Positions 39,823 to 48,703 of a stretch of DNA of 59,669 bases are shown piece by piece. Source of the stretch: DASYAE01 sp036501535 (GTDB taxonomy: Bacteria > Actinomycetota > Actinomycetes > Streptomycetales > Catenulisporaceae). The notes under the pieces are model-generated. The model was not told where the DNA came from, ran no database searches, and saw only the letters and a program-made list of their open reading frames with translations. The position numbers were made by a program, and so were the translations under genes. Numbering within the stretch: position 1 is the first letter of the stretch; the number at the start of each line of letters is the position of its first letter. Location of the stretch: contig DASYAE010000240.1 of the NCBI GenBank assembly GCA_036501535.1, positions 1-59,669 on the forward strand, in the 5' to 3' direction.

Positions 39823-42522
39823 GTGAACGCTGAAACTTCGGTCGGCGGGGCGAACTCGGCCTTCACCGCGCCTCCCTCCCGGCCCACCGTGACGAAGTCC
39901 GCGCCGCCGCGCCCTCCGGTGGCCCCATATCGCCTGTACGGCGGTGGCTTGCCCGCGACGCCGAAGCGGGAACCCGCCTTCGCCGCAGCCGCCGCACCTG
40001 CTGCCGCTGCCGCATCATCGGCCCCCGGCCCTGTCCCCACCGCCGCCGCTGCCCCGAGCCCCGCGCGGCTGCGAAGGCCGACCGGCGAGGCCGGGGACGG
40101 CTGGGGCAGGGTCGCCGCCTATGACGCCTACGCCGACGGCCTGCACACGTACGCGATCTGGTCGCTGCACGACCACGATGCCGCCGTCGATGCCCTCTAC
40201 ACCGCCTTCGTGATCGCCGACCGCAACGTGGCGCAGCTGCGCGAGCCCGAGTTCACCCAGCCCTGGCTCTACGCGATCCTTCGCCACGAGTGCCTGGCCC
40301 GCGCCACGGGCGGCAATCCGGCACCGATGCCGGTCTCGCTGCGGCTGCGGCCGCCGTCCGGGCCCGCGGCCGATCCGGGCGGCTCGCTCGCCTCGCTGGA
40401 GCGCAGCCTGCGCCGGGCCGAGTTCCACTCGCTGGAGTGGCCGGAGTCCGAGGGCCTCGCCCCCGCGCACCGGGAGATCCTGGAACTGACCATCAGGCAC
40501 GGCCTGGACAGCCAGGGGCTGGGCCTCGTCCTGGGCTCGGCCGGGTCCAAAGGCCCGGTCGGCCCGCGCGGCTTCGGCGCGCTGACCGACGCCTGGCGGG
40601 AACTCGAACGCTCACTCGCCGCCGTCGCGGTCGCGAAGGGACCGCGGGAGCACTGCGCGCAGCTCGCCGAGCTCACCTTCGGCTGGTCCGGCCGCCTGAA
40701 CGCGACGCTGCGCGCGCCGCTGACGGACCACGTCGACGGCTGCACGCGCTGCCAGCACTATCTGCACACCGTAGTCGGCACCCCGGCCGCGCCGACCATC
40801 CTCCCGTTCGTCGCGGCGCCCCGGGCGCTGCGCGAGATCGTGCTCGACGAGCTGGCCGATCCGGCGGTGGCGCAGCGGGCCGGAGTCGACCACGCCGCGC
40901 TGGCCGACCGCATCGCGCGATTCAGCGCGGACGGCTTCCCGGTGCCGGGCGAACCCGATCCGGTCCGCCGCCGCGCGGCCCGCCGCGCCGAACACCGCGC
41001 GCCGTCACCCGCGCCTGCTCCTGCCTCCGCCTCCGCCGAAGCCCCGACGCCTGCCCCAGCGCCGCGCCGTCCGGCCCCAGGCCCGTCCGCGAACGGCAAG
41101 TCTGCAGACCTATACCGAAGCCCCGGCAGCTGGGCCGACCGAGTCCTGCCGCCGACCAGCCCCGACAGCGTGCGCGCCCCTGCGCCCGGCAACTCACGCG
41201 CTGACGCACGTACCGCACGCGCACCTGAGCGCCCGTCAGGTACCGCGCCATCAGGCCGCCGACGCGCCGAACCTGGGCCCGGCGCGGAACCCGCGGCGCA
41301 GCAACGGCGCCAGCCGGCGAAAGCCGCCGGTGAGCCGCCGGCCTTTGTAGCAACGCACAGCGGCCGATCCGCAGCACGCACTGCGGCCGTTTCACCCGAG
41401 CCCGAGGGTCGCCACCGCAACGCCCCGGAGCGGCCGAAGCCGGGCGGCCGGAGCGGCCTCGGCAATCTCTCCGATCTCGCCGCCTTCGGCCTCTTCGCAG
41501 ACGAGGGCTCTGAGACCGGCCTCGCCGCGTTCCCCGGCACGAGCGCCGAGGCCGGCGCCGGCGGCGCGTCCGCTCACCACCGGCACCGGACGACCGCCCG
41601 CCCGCACAGCCCGGCCGCGAAGCAGCAAGCCCGGCACCGGTCCCGGCACGTGCGGAAAGCGGTCGTCTCGGTCGTGGCGCTCGGCGCGGTCGGTGCCGTC
41701 GCCGCAGCCACCGCCGCCCTGTTGGGCGTCTCCGCGGACGAGAACACGAACCAGACGCTCGGCTCGGCGGCCGGCCCCGCGGCCTCGAGCACCGTGACCC
41801 CGCACGGCCTGCACACTTCGTCGCTGCCCCTGATCACCGCCACCGTCTCCTCGCCCGGGCCGGTCGGCGCGGCCGAGCCGGTCCCGCCCGTCCCGTTCCG
41901 CAGCGGCGCGCAGCCGGGCATCGGCTCCGGCTTCGTCGTCCCGGGCACCGGCGGCGCCGGTTCGAGCGGACCGGGCGCCGCGGACTTCTACGTCAGCGTC
42001 AACCAGCGGGACGGCGACCCGAACAGCATCACGATCCTGCTGCGCAACACCGGCACCGCGCCGGTCGCCTGGTCCGCGCAGGACGCCGACTCCTGGATCA
42101 CGCTGAGCCAGAGCTCGGGGACGCTCGCCGCCGGCCAGGAGACCGACGTGGTCGCCGCTGCGACCACCGCGGCACCGCCCGGCCGGTGGACCAGCAGCGT
42201 GGTGTTCTCCCCCGGCGGCGCGGTGGTCACGCTCAACGGCGAGTCGGCCGGCTCGCCGTCCGCCACGGCGCCCTCCAACGGCTCGTCCGGGCCGTCGACA
42301 CCGCCGCCGTCACAGCCGCCGTCGCCGAGCCGCTCGGCGGGCGGGTCGGGCTCGCCGTCGGGCGGGTCGGGCGCGCCCGGCTCCGGCGGACCGTCGAGCA
42401 CGCCGTCCTCGGCGGGGCCGACCGCCTCGTCCGCGCCCGCTCCGGCTTCGTCGGCCGCGTCGTCGTCGAGCCGCACCAAGCCGTCCGGCACCTCCCGCGC
42501 GTCCCGTCCGTCAGGTCACTGA
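39823..42522 (+). CDS. large sigma-like membrane protein with BACON-like outer domain
   Basis: An 899-residue relative of the preceding gene. Residues 1–90 are Pro/Ala-rich. Residues 95–270 resemble a diverged ECF sigma (YADGLHTYAIWSLHDHDAAV, then LAPAHREILELTIRHGLDS). A zinc motif H303, C307, C310 follows. A long Pro/Ala/Arg-rich linker (about 380–600) leads to one membrane helix near 612–637. Outside, residues 719–805 resemble a BACON domain (SWITLSQSSGTLAAGQ), and the tail is Ser/Gly/Pro-rich. The sigma region is poorly conserved and may no longer drive transcription. GTG start lacks a clear ribosome binding site. It overlaps the next gene's end by 7 bases. Confidence 0.75.
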   Translation: MNAETSVGGANSAFTAPPSRPTVTKSAPPRPPVAPYRLYGGGLPATPKREPAFAAAAAPAAAAASSAPGPVPTAAAAPSPARLRRPTGEAGDGWGRVAAYDAYADGLHTYAIWSLHDHDAAVDALYTAFVIADRNVAQLREPEFTQPWLYAILRHECLARATGGNPAPMPVSLRLRPPSGPAADPGGSLASLERSLRRAEFHSLEWPESEGLAPAHREILELTIRHGLDSQGLGLVLGSAGSKGPVGPRGFGALTDAWRELERSLAAVAVAKGPREHCAQLAELTFGWSGRLNATLRAPLTDHVDGCTRCQHYLHTVVGTPAAPTILPFVAAPRALREIVLDELADPAVAQRAGVDHAALADRIARFSADGFPVPGEPDPVRRRAARRAEHRAPSPAPAPASASAEAPTPAPAPRRPAPGPSANGKSADLYRSPGSWADRVLPPTSPDSVRAPAPGNSRADARTARAPERPSGTAPSGRRRAEPGPGAEPAAQQRRQPAKAAGEPPAFVATHSGRSAARTAAVSPEPEGRHRNAPERPKPGGRSGLGNLSDLAAFGLFADEGSETGLAAFPGTSAEAGAGGASAHHRHRTTARPHSPAAKQQARHRSRHVRKAVVSVVALGAVGAVAAATAALLGVSADENTNQTLGSAAGPAASSTVTPHGLHTSSLPLITATVSSPGPVGAAEPVPPVPFRSGAQPGIGSGFVVPGTGGAGSSGPGAADFYVSVNQRDGDPNSITILLRNTGTAPVAWSAQDADSWITLSQSSGTLAAGQETDVVAAATTAAPPGRWTSSVVFSPGGAVVTLNGESAGSPSATAPSNGSSGPSTPPPSQPPSPSRSAGGSGSPSGGSGAPGSGGPSSTPSSAGPTASSAPAPASSAASSSSRTKPSGTSRASRPSGH

Positions 42523-43271
42523 CGCGATGCGGGATGAGGGGCGGGTGGATCCTTCTCGGCGATCCGCGCGGCGCACAGTTCGGCGAGCAGGTGGTAGGCA
42601 GCCGGTCCCATCAGCGCGGTCAGCTCGGGCGCATACGAGACATAGACCGGATCGGTCGCGGTGTGCGCCTCGGTATTGCCGGTGCACCACCAGTTGAGGT
42701 CGTGGCCGCCCGGCCCCCAGCCGCGCCGGTCGTACTCGCCGATCGTGATCACCAGCACGCGGGTGTCGTCCGGCCGGTCCACCCAGTCGAAGGTGCGCCG
42801 GATCGGCAGCTGCCAGCACACGTCCGGCTTCGTCTCCAGCGGGTGGCGTCCCTCGCGCAGCGCCAGCGCGTGCAGGGCGCAGCCCGCGCCGCCGGCGAAG
42901 CCGGGCCGGTTGAGGAAGACGCAGGCGCCGTCATGCACCCGGGTCTGCCGGTCGCCGTCCTCGTCGGTCCCGCTGATGGCGAGCCGGCCGCGCTTGACCG
43001 CGATGTCGTGGAACTGCCAGGTCTGCGCGGTCAGCCGCTTCGCCGCGTCCTTGACCCGCTTCTCGTCGTCGCCGTCCGAGTAGTGCGCCCCCAGGGTGCA
43101 GCAGCCGTCCGCGGCCCGGCCCGCGTGGATGCCCTGGCAGCCGGCGCCCCAGATGCACCGCCAGCGCGAGCACAGCCAGGTCAGGTCGGCGCGGTAGAGC
43201 TGCTCCGCGTTTTCCGGGTCGGGGAACTCGACCCAGGCTCTGGGGAAGTCAAGCGGTACTTCAGGCACCAC
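42516..43271 (-). CDS. conserved cysteine-cluster protein
   Basis: A 251-residue cytoplasmic protein of unknown function. Cysteines are concentrated in the N-terminal third (CSRWRC, GAGCQG, DGCCTLGAHY) with further ones at GACVF and GAGCALHAL, like YkgJ/DUF3109 proteins, which may bind a metal or Fe-S centre. The C-terminal half has a Trp-rich region (LNWWCTGNTEAH). It runs toward the sigma fusion and overlaps it by 7 bases tail to tail. Confidence 0.75.
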   Translation of the reverse strand: MVPEVPLDFPRAWVEFPDPENAEQLYRADLTWLCSRWRCIWGAGCQGIHAGRAADGCCTLGAHYSDGDDEKRVKDAAKRLTAQTWQFHDIAVKRGRLAISGTDEDGDRQTRVHDGACVFLNRPGFAGGAGCALHALALREGRHPLETKPDVCWQLPIRRTFDWVDRPDDTRVLVITIGEYDRRGWGPGGHDLNWWCTGNTEAHTATDPVYVSYAPELTALMGPAAYHLLAELCAARIAEKDPPAPHPASRQ

Positions 43272-43479
43272 TAAAGCCTAATGACCGGGCGCGCCGTCTC
43301 ATATTCCGGCACGCCCGGCGCAGGCTGACGCGCCGTCACGCGATCGCGTGGAGTGCCCGGCGGATCGCGTCGAGAAATCTCGCGCGCGAGTGAAACCGTA
43401 CCCTGCGTCGGGGCGTGCAAGTGCGCGACGCTCCGGGCAGCTGACCGCGCGGAGTACGGAAACGGGAGGGGAGGCAGCG

Positions 43480-44037
43480 GTGTCCGGTGAACCCCGGATG
43501 ACCGAGGAACTCGACTTCGGCGAGTTCTATGCCGCGTCGTTCCGCCGGGTGGTGGGCCAGGTGTACACGATGACGGGAAATCTCGCCGAAGCGGAGGACG
43601 CGGTGCAGGAGGCCTTTGCGCGGGCGTGGCAACGATGGAAGAAAGTGCGGGAGTACAACGAGCCGGAGTCGTGGGTGCGCACCGTCGCCTATCGGATCTC
43701 GGTCTCGGCCTGGCGCAAGGCCGCGAACCGGTTCGTGGCGCACCAGAGGGCCGGCGGCGGCGCAGGGGCGCAGCCGGACCTCTCGCCGGATCGGCTGGCG
43801 CTGGTGGGGGCGCTGCGCCAGATCCCGGCGGAGCAGCGGCGGGCCATCGTGCTCTACCACCTTGTCGGGTTGAGCGTGGAGGAGGTCGCCCGGGAGACCG
43901 GCGCGCCGGTCGGCACGGTCAAGACCAGACTGGCCTGCGGCCGCAGGGCCCTGGCACCGATGGTGTCGGAGTTCGCCGACCAGCCGGCCGCCCCAGGCTC
44001 CGGCAACGGGGCCACGACCGCCGCGTCCGGGGCCTGA
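43480..44037 (+). CDS. SigE-type ECF RNA polymerase sigma factor
   Basis: A conventional 185-residue ECF sigma of the actinobacterial SigE/SigL-like group. Region 2 includes VVGQVYTMTGNLAEAEDAVQ and WRKAANRF. Region 4 includes ALRQIPAEQRRAIVLYHLVG and VARETGAPVGTVKTRLA, the -35 binding helix-turn-helix. GTG at 43480 has GGGGAGG 5 bases upstream. A membrane protein that is probably its anti-sigma starts 24 bases after its stop. Confidence 0.9.
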   Translation: MSGEPRMTEELDFGEFYAASFRRVVGQVYTMTGNLAEAEDAVQEAFARAWQRWKKVREYNEPESWVRTVAYRISVSAWRKAANRFVAHQRAGGGAGAQPDLSPDRLALVGALRQIPAEQRRAIVLYHLVGLSVEEVARETGAPVGTVKTRLACGRRALAPMVSEFADQPAAPGSGNGATTAASGA

Positions 44038-44061
44038 GCGGCGAGAGGAGAATCGACGACC

Positions 44062-45504
44062 ATGTCGGAGAACTTCGACACCTTGCTCGGCGACATCGCC
44101 GAGTCCGCGGGCCGCGCCGTGACTCCGGCCGGTGCGGACGCCGCGCGCACACGGGCCGGGCAGCGCAGCAAGCACCGGCGGTTCGCGGCAGCCGCATTGG
44201 CCACCGCGCTGGTCGCCGGGGCCGGCGGCATAGCGCTCGCGGCCACGAGCAACCTGGGTAAGGGCACGCCGGTGCCTCTTGCGCACAGCGGGACGGCGAC
44301 GCCGCACCCGAGCAAGAGCGCGAGCACGCACCCAAGCGTCTCCGCCGGCGCGAGCACGAATGTTGGCGGGACGTCCACCGCCTCCGCGCCTATCCCCGGT
44401 CCGGGCGACTACCACGTCGTCGTGCCCGCCGCGTGGACTCCGGCGAACCAGCTGGCCGACTACAACCCGCAATACCCATGGCAGCCCGACTCCTCGACGC
44501 CGCTGATCCTCAACGGAAGCGACGAGCAGAACGAGTACCAGTTCGCTTACGCCTGCATGTCGCAGGCCGGCTTCCAGGACACGGTCATGGACGCCCAAGG
44601 CATGCAGACCATCCAGTACTCCTCGACCGCGCCGGGCGAGTTCTCCGGAGCCGACGTATACGCGATGCAGAGCATGTATTTCTACGCCGATGCCCAGGCG
44701 GCGGCCACGGCATACAGCCAGGCGCAGCAGGATCTGACGGCGTGTCCGATGGGCGGCGCCACGGCGGCGAACGGCCAAACGGTCAAGTGGAACGGCTACA
44801 CGCTGGCGAATGTCGGCACGGGTTTCGGGGCAGAGGTCGACATCGCGAACTCGGCCGGCAACCCGGTGGAGGTGAACGGCGCCTACAGCGAGTCCGCGCA
44901 CTACGGCGACGAGCTCATGCTGGCCGACAACGTGCTCGAGATCGTGAACGTGGACGAGACGCTGGCCAATCCGCTGTCCTCGCTGCACAGCCTAGAAGCA
45001 GGCATGTGCGCCTATTCGGGGTCGTGCCCGACCGGGACGACTCCGTTCACGGGCCAGGTCACAGCCGTCTCGGGGACCACGGCCGGCCCAGGCGGCAGCG
45101 CGGTCCAGTTCTCCGTGAGCGTCACGAACGACTTCGCCTCCGAGGTCTCCGGAGTCGGCCTGGTCGTCTCGCTCGGGCACTGCAGCTGCATCCAGTCGCC
45201 GGTCCCGACGGCGCCGGCGGGCACGCTGCAGATCTGGGACACGACGACGTCGAGCTGGCAGCCGGTCTTCTACGACGTGGAGGGAAGCGGCACGGACGTC
45301 GAGACGATGCAGGCGGTGCCGAACCTCGACCTGGCTCCAGGGCAGACGGTGACGTACAAGTTCCAGCTCTCACTCGCCGCGAGCCAGCCCGTCGCCGTCT
45401 CCGCGGGCACCTTCGACATCGACGCCTCGATCGGCTACGGATCGAGCGGCGCTCCGCTCGGGATCCAGTTCGCCGATCTGCCGATCAACGTGACCACCAG
45501 CTGA
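44062..45504 (+). CDS. membrane anti-sigma-like sensor protein
   Basis: A 480-residue single-pass membrane protein that follows the ECF sigma gene, so it is most likely the partner that holds the sigma. The first 39 residues are cytoplasmic and lack the zinc anti-sigma motif H-x3-C-x2-C. A membrane helix spans about 40–62. The outside holds a Ser/Thr/Ala linker, then a domain with several cysteines and Gly/Ala-rich strands (residues about 115–320), and a beta-sandwich-like C-terminal domain (325–480). The ligand is unknown. GAGAGGAG precedes the ATG. A strong terminator follows. Confidence 0.75.
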   Translation: MSENFDTLLGDIAESAGRAVTPAGADAARTRAGQRSKHRRFAAAALATALVAGAGGIALAATSNLGKGTPVPLAHSGTATPHPSKSASTHPSVSAGASTNVGGTSTASAPIPGPGDYHVVVPAAWTPANQLADYNPQYPWQPDSSTPLILNGSDEQNEYQFAYACMSQAGFQDTVMDAQGMQTIQYSSTAPGEFSGADVYAMQSMYFYADAQAAATAYSQAQQDLTACPMGGATAANGQTVKWNGYTLANVGTGFGAEVDIANSAGNPVEVNGAYSESAHYGDELMLADNVLEIVNVDETLANPLSSLHSLEAGMCAYSGSCPTGTTPFTGQVTAVSGTTAGPGGSAVQFSVSVTNDFASEVSGVGLVVSLGHCSCIQSPVPTAPAGTLQIWDTTTSSWQPVFYDVEGSGTDVETMQAVPNLDLAPGQTVTYKFQLSLAASQPVAVSAGTFDIDASIGYGSSGAPLGIQFADLPINVTTS

Positions 45505-45513
45505 GTCCTCAGG

Positions 45514-45556
45514 CCGCGCCGCCTCCGTCCACAGGCTGTGGACGGAGGCGGCGCGG
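45514..45556 (+). terminator. terminator of the sigma/anti-sigma operon
   Basis: A perfect 20-bp GC-rich stem with loop GGC is followed by TTT on the plus strand, 9 bases after the stop codon. One of the clearest terminators in the window. Confidence 0.9.
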
Positions 45557-45691
45557 TTTCATCTCCTACGGCGCTTATCGCGGCGAACCGGTAACGGACT
45601 GAACACGACTCAGTACGCGACAGCCGTTCTTTAGAGCGATTGCCGCCACAGCTCCCAGCACATGCTCAGCCCTTGCACTAGCGTCGTATGT

Positions 45692-46633
45692 ATGCGGCTC
45701 GGAGTCCTGGACGTGGGATCGAACACCGTGCATCTCCTCGTGGTCGATGCGCATCAAGGCGCGCGGCCGCTGGCCGCCTATTCGCACAAGATGGACCTGC
45801 GCCTGGTCGAGCACCTCGGGCCGGACGGGGCGATCACCGACGAGGGCGCCACGCTGCTCGAGTCGTTCGTGGCCGAGGCGCTGGTGACCGCGGAGGACAA
45901 GGGCGTCGAGGAGTTCATCTGCTTCGCCACCTCGGCCATACGGGACGCGCGCAACGGCGAGGCGGTGCTGGCCGCCATCCGCGAGCGCACCGGGGTCGAG
46001 CTGACCGTGCTGCCCGGCCCCGTCGAGGCGCAGCTGACCTTCCTCGCGGTGCGCCGCTGGTTCGGCTGGTCGGCCGGCCGGCTGCTGGTGCTGGACATCG
46101 GCGGCGGCTCGCTGGAGATGGCCTCCGGCTTCGACGAGCTGCCCGAGGTGGCCCGGTCGCTGCCGCTCGGCGCGGCCCGGCTGACCAAGGACTGGCTGCC
46201 CGGCGACCCGCCGGACGAGGAGGCCGTCAGGGTCCTGCGCAAGCACGTGCGGGCGCAGATCGCGAAGGTGGTCGGCGACCTGATGCGGTACGGCCGGCCG
46301 GACCGGGTGGTGGCCACCTCGAAGACCTTCCGGCAGCTGGCCCGGGTCACCGGCGCCGCCCCGAGCGCGCTGGGCCCGCTCACGGCGCGCCGGCTGTCCC
46401 ACGCTGACCTGCGCGAGTGGGTGCCGAAGCTGGCCCGCACCACGGCGGCCGAGCGGGCCGCGCTGCCCGGGGTGTCGCAGGGGCGGGCCGGGCAGCTGCT
46501 CGCGGGCGCGATCGTCGCGGACGCCGCGCTGGACCTGTTCGAGACCGACCATGTCGACATCTGCCCGTGGGCGCTGCGCGAGGGTGTGATCCTGCGCCGG
46601 CTGGACGGCCTGCCGGACGAATGGCGGCTCTGA
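45692..46633 (+). CDS. ppx: exopolyphosphatase/GppA-type phosphatase
   Basis: Ppx/GppA family protein of 313 residues that hydrolyses polyphosphate or pppGpp. The actin-fold motifs are clear: GVLDVGSNTVHLLVVD, ATSAIRDARNG and LDIGGGSLEM. This is the short actinobacterial form without the HD-type C-terminal domain, close to Rv0496-like proteins. ATG at 45692 has no ribosome binding site, so a leaderless message is likely. Which substrate it prefers cannot be read from the sequence. Confidence 0.9.
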   Translation: MRLGVLDVGSNTVHLLVVDAHQGARPLAAYSHKMDLRLVEHLGPDGAITDEGATLLESFVAEALVTAEDKGVEEFICFATSAIRDARNGEAVLAAIRERTGVELTVLPGPVEAQLTFLAVRRWFGWSAGRLLVLDIGGGSLEMASGFDELPEVARSLPLGAARLTKDWLPGDPPDEEAVRVLRKHVRAQIAKVVGDLMRYGRPDRVVATSKTFRQLARVTGAAPSALGPLTARRLSHADLREWVPKLARTTAAERAALPGVSQGRAGQLLAGAIVADAALDLFETDHVDICPWALREGVILRRLDGLPDEWRL

Positions 46634-46752
46634 CCCCGGCCCGGCCGCCCGGCGACGGTGACGCCGGACCGTAGCCGCGCCGTCACCTGCCCAGCGACCT
46701 GCGTTTCCGCCGGCCTTGCCAGAAGCTCGATCCGAGTCTGTAGTCTCGAGGC

Positions 46753-47655
46753 GTGACATGGGTGGTTGGCAGCAGCGGTGAGACGGCCTGGGTCTACCCG
46801 CCCAAGGTCGCCCTGTCGACGATCTCGGTCTACCCGGAGAACACCGCCACAGGCTTCGCCACCGCTTCGCGACTCGGCTACGACGGCGTCGAGGTGATGG
46901 TCACCAACGATCCGGTCAGCCAGTCGGTCGTTTCGCTGCGCCGGCTGAGCGACGGCCTAAACGTGCCTATTCTTGCCGTGCACGCACCCTGCCTGTTCTG
47001 GCTCAACCTGCAGCGGGTCTGGGGCACCGATCCGTGGGGGAAGTTGGTCAAGGCGCGCGAGGTCGCCGAAACGCTCGGTGCGAAGACCGTCGTCGTGCAC
47101 CCACCATTCGTCTGGCAGAACAAGTACGCGACCGATTTCGTTACCGGGATCAAGCGGATGCAGGATGAGACCGATATCCGCTTCGCGGTGGAGAACATGT
47201 ATCCGTGGCGGGCGCGCACACCGCTGATAGGCGAACGCGGCATGGAGGCCTACGCGCCCGGCTGGGACCCGACCGAAGAGGACTATCCGCACTTCACGCT
47301 GGATCTCTCGCACACCGCCACGTCGCGGATCGACACGATGGGCATGGTCGGCCGGATGGGCTCGCGGCTGGCCCACCTGCACCTGGCCGACGGGCGCGGC
47401 TCGAACTCGGACGAACATCTGGTGCCGGGGCGCGGCAACCAGCCCTGCTCGGAGATCCTGGGGCTGCTCGGCCGCAACGGCTTCGACGGCAACGTGGTGC
47501 TCGAGGTCAACACGCGCCGTGCGGTGGACCAGGACGGCCGTGACGCCGATCTGCACGATGCGCTGCTGTTCGCGCGGCGGCACCTGGCCGGGGCGGCGGC
47601 GATCCAGGCCGGCCGCGGCGGCAGCGCCGGCAAGCCGCGGCTCACGGCTGATTAG
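46753..47655 (+). CDS. TIM-barrel sugar isomerase/epimerase-like protein
   Basis: A 300-residue AP-endonuclease-2/xylose-isomerase fold protein. Metal-binding residues typical of the fold are visible in VHAPCLF, VVHPPFVWQ, FAVENMYP, DLSHTA and LHLADGRG, and near VVLEVNTRR. The substrate is unknown; such proteins commonly follow ppx in actinobacteria. GTG at 46753 lies 6 bases after a possible -10 element (TAGTCT), which suggests a leaderless transcript. A 15-base tandem repeat begins inside its last codons. Confidence 0.85.
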   Translation: MTWVVGSSGETAWVYPPKVALSTISVYPENTATGFATASRLGYDGVEVMVTNDPVSQSVVSLRRLSDGLNVPILAVHAPCLFWLNLQRVWGTDPWGKLVKAREVAETLGAKTVVVHPPFVWQNKYATDFVTGIKRMQDETDIRFAVENMYPWRARTPLIGERGMEAYAPGWDPTEEDYPHFTLDLSHTATSRIDTMGMVGRMGSRLAHLHLADGRGSNSDEHLVPGRGNQPCSEILGLLGRNGFDGNVVLEVNTRRAVDQDGRDADLHDALLFARRHLAGAAAIQAGRGGSAGKPRLTAD

Positions 47656-47708
47656 GCAGCGTCTGAATAGGCAGCGTCTGATCAGGCAGTGTCTGATTAG
47701 GCAGCGGG
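47649..47708 (+). repeat. four tandem copies of a 15-base unit across a stop codon
   Basis: Units start at 47649, 47664, 47679 and 47694, each 15 bases, with TGATTAGGCAGCGTC as reference and one to three changes. The first unit contains the stop of the TIM-barrel gene; the last ends 44 bases before proC. Confidence 0.9.
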
Positions 47709-47752
47709 GGCGGGCCACGGGATCAGGCAAGGTAGAGAAGAGGTAAGGCGCA

Positions 47753-48601
47753 GTGGCAACGGTGGCGGCGGCGCATAACACCGCGCGTACGGACACAGGG
47801 CGGATCGCCGTCCTCGGCGCGGGCAAGATAGGCGAGGCTCTGGTCTCCGGCGTGCTGCGCGCCGGCAAGCCGGTCGGCGAGGTGATGGTGACCGCGCGGC
47901 GGGCCGAGCGCGCAGCAGAACTGACGGAGCGTTACGGCGTGGCGGCGGTCTCCACCGCGGAGGCGGCCAAGATCGCGGACACGCTGATCCTCACGGTGAA
48001 GCCGCAGGACATGGCCGCGCTGCTGACCGAGCTGGCCCCGGCGGTCCCGGCCGGGCGCCTGGTGATCTCCGGCGCGGCCGGCATCACCACCGCCTTCGTC
48101 GCGGACCGGCTCGGCGTGGAGGACCTCCCGGTGGTGCGGGTGATGACGAACACCCCGGTGCTGGTCGACCAGGCGATGTCGGCGATCTCCGCCGGCGCGC
48201 ACGCGACCGACGTGCACCTGCGCCGGGCCGAACAGATCTTCCAGCAGGTGGGCAAGACGGTGCGGGTGCCGGAGTCGCAGCAGGACGCGGTGACCGCCCT
48301 GTCCGGCTCGGGGCCGGCCTACTTCTACTTCCTGGTCGAGGCGATGATCGACGCGGGCCTCCTGCTCGGCCTGCCGCGGGCCACCGCGCACGAGCTGATC
48401 GTCCAGTCGGCGGTCGGCGCCGCGACGATGCTGCAGGACTCGGGCGAGCACCCGGTGAAACTGCGCGAGGCGGTCACCTCGCCGGCCGGCACCACGATCT
48501 CGGCGATCCGCGAGCTGGAGCGGCACGGGGTGCGCGCGGCGCTCCTGGCGGCCCTGGAGGCGGCCCGGGACCGGTCGCGGGAGCTGGCCGCCGGGGCGTA
48601 G
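47753..48601 (+). CDS. proC: pyrroline-5-carboxylate reductase
   Basis: Last step of proline synthesis, NAD(P)H-dependent reduction of pyrroline-5-carboxylate. The 282-residue protein has the nucleotide motif AVLGAGKIGEALVSGVL, ILTVKPQDM, RVMTNTP, and the family signature GSGPAYFYFLVEAMIDAGL, followed by REAVTSPAGTTISAI. GTG at 47753 has AAGG upstream. Confidence 0.95.
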   Translation: MATVAAAHNTARTDTGRIAVLGAGKIGEALVSGVLRAGKPVGEVMVTARRAERAAELTERYGVAAVSTAEAAKIADTLILTVKPQDMAALLTELAPAVPAGRLVISGAAGITTAFVADRLGVEDLPVVRVMTNTPVLVDQAMSAISAGAHATDVHLRRAEQIFQQVGKTVRVPESQQDAVTALSGSGPAYFYFLVEAMIDAGLLLGLPRATAHELIVQSAVGAATMLQDSGEHPVKLREAVTSPAGTTISAIRELERHGVRAALLAALEAARDRSRELAAGA

Positions 48602-48703
48602 CCAGGCAGGGCTCTGCGAGCGCCTGAGACGGCGTCAGATCGGTTGCCGCCCGGCTGCCGGCGACTGTGCTGCATGCGCGGCCTAATTCGTCGTCAGGCG
48701 GGC

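Noticed and set aside
47649..47708. CRISPR-like repeats
   Set aside because: Units are 15 bases with no spacers and no cas genes are nearby, so this is a simple tandem repeat.
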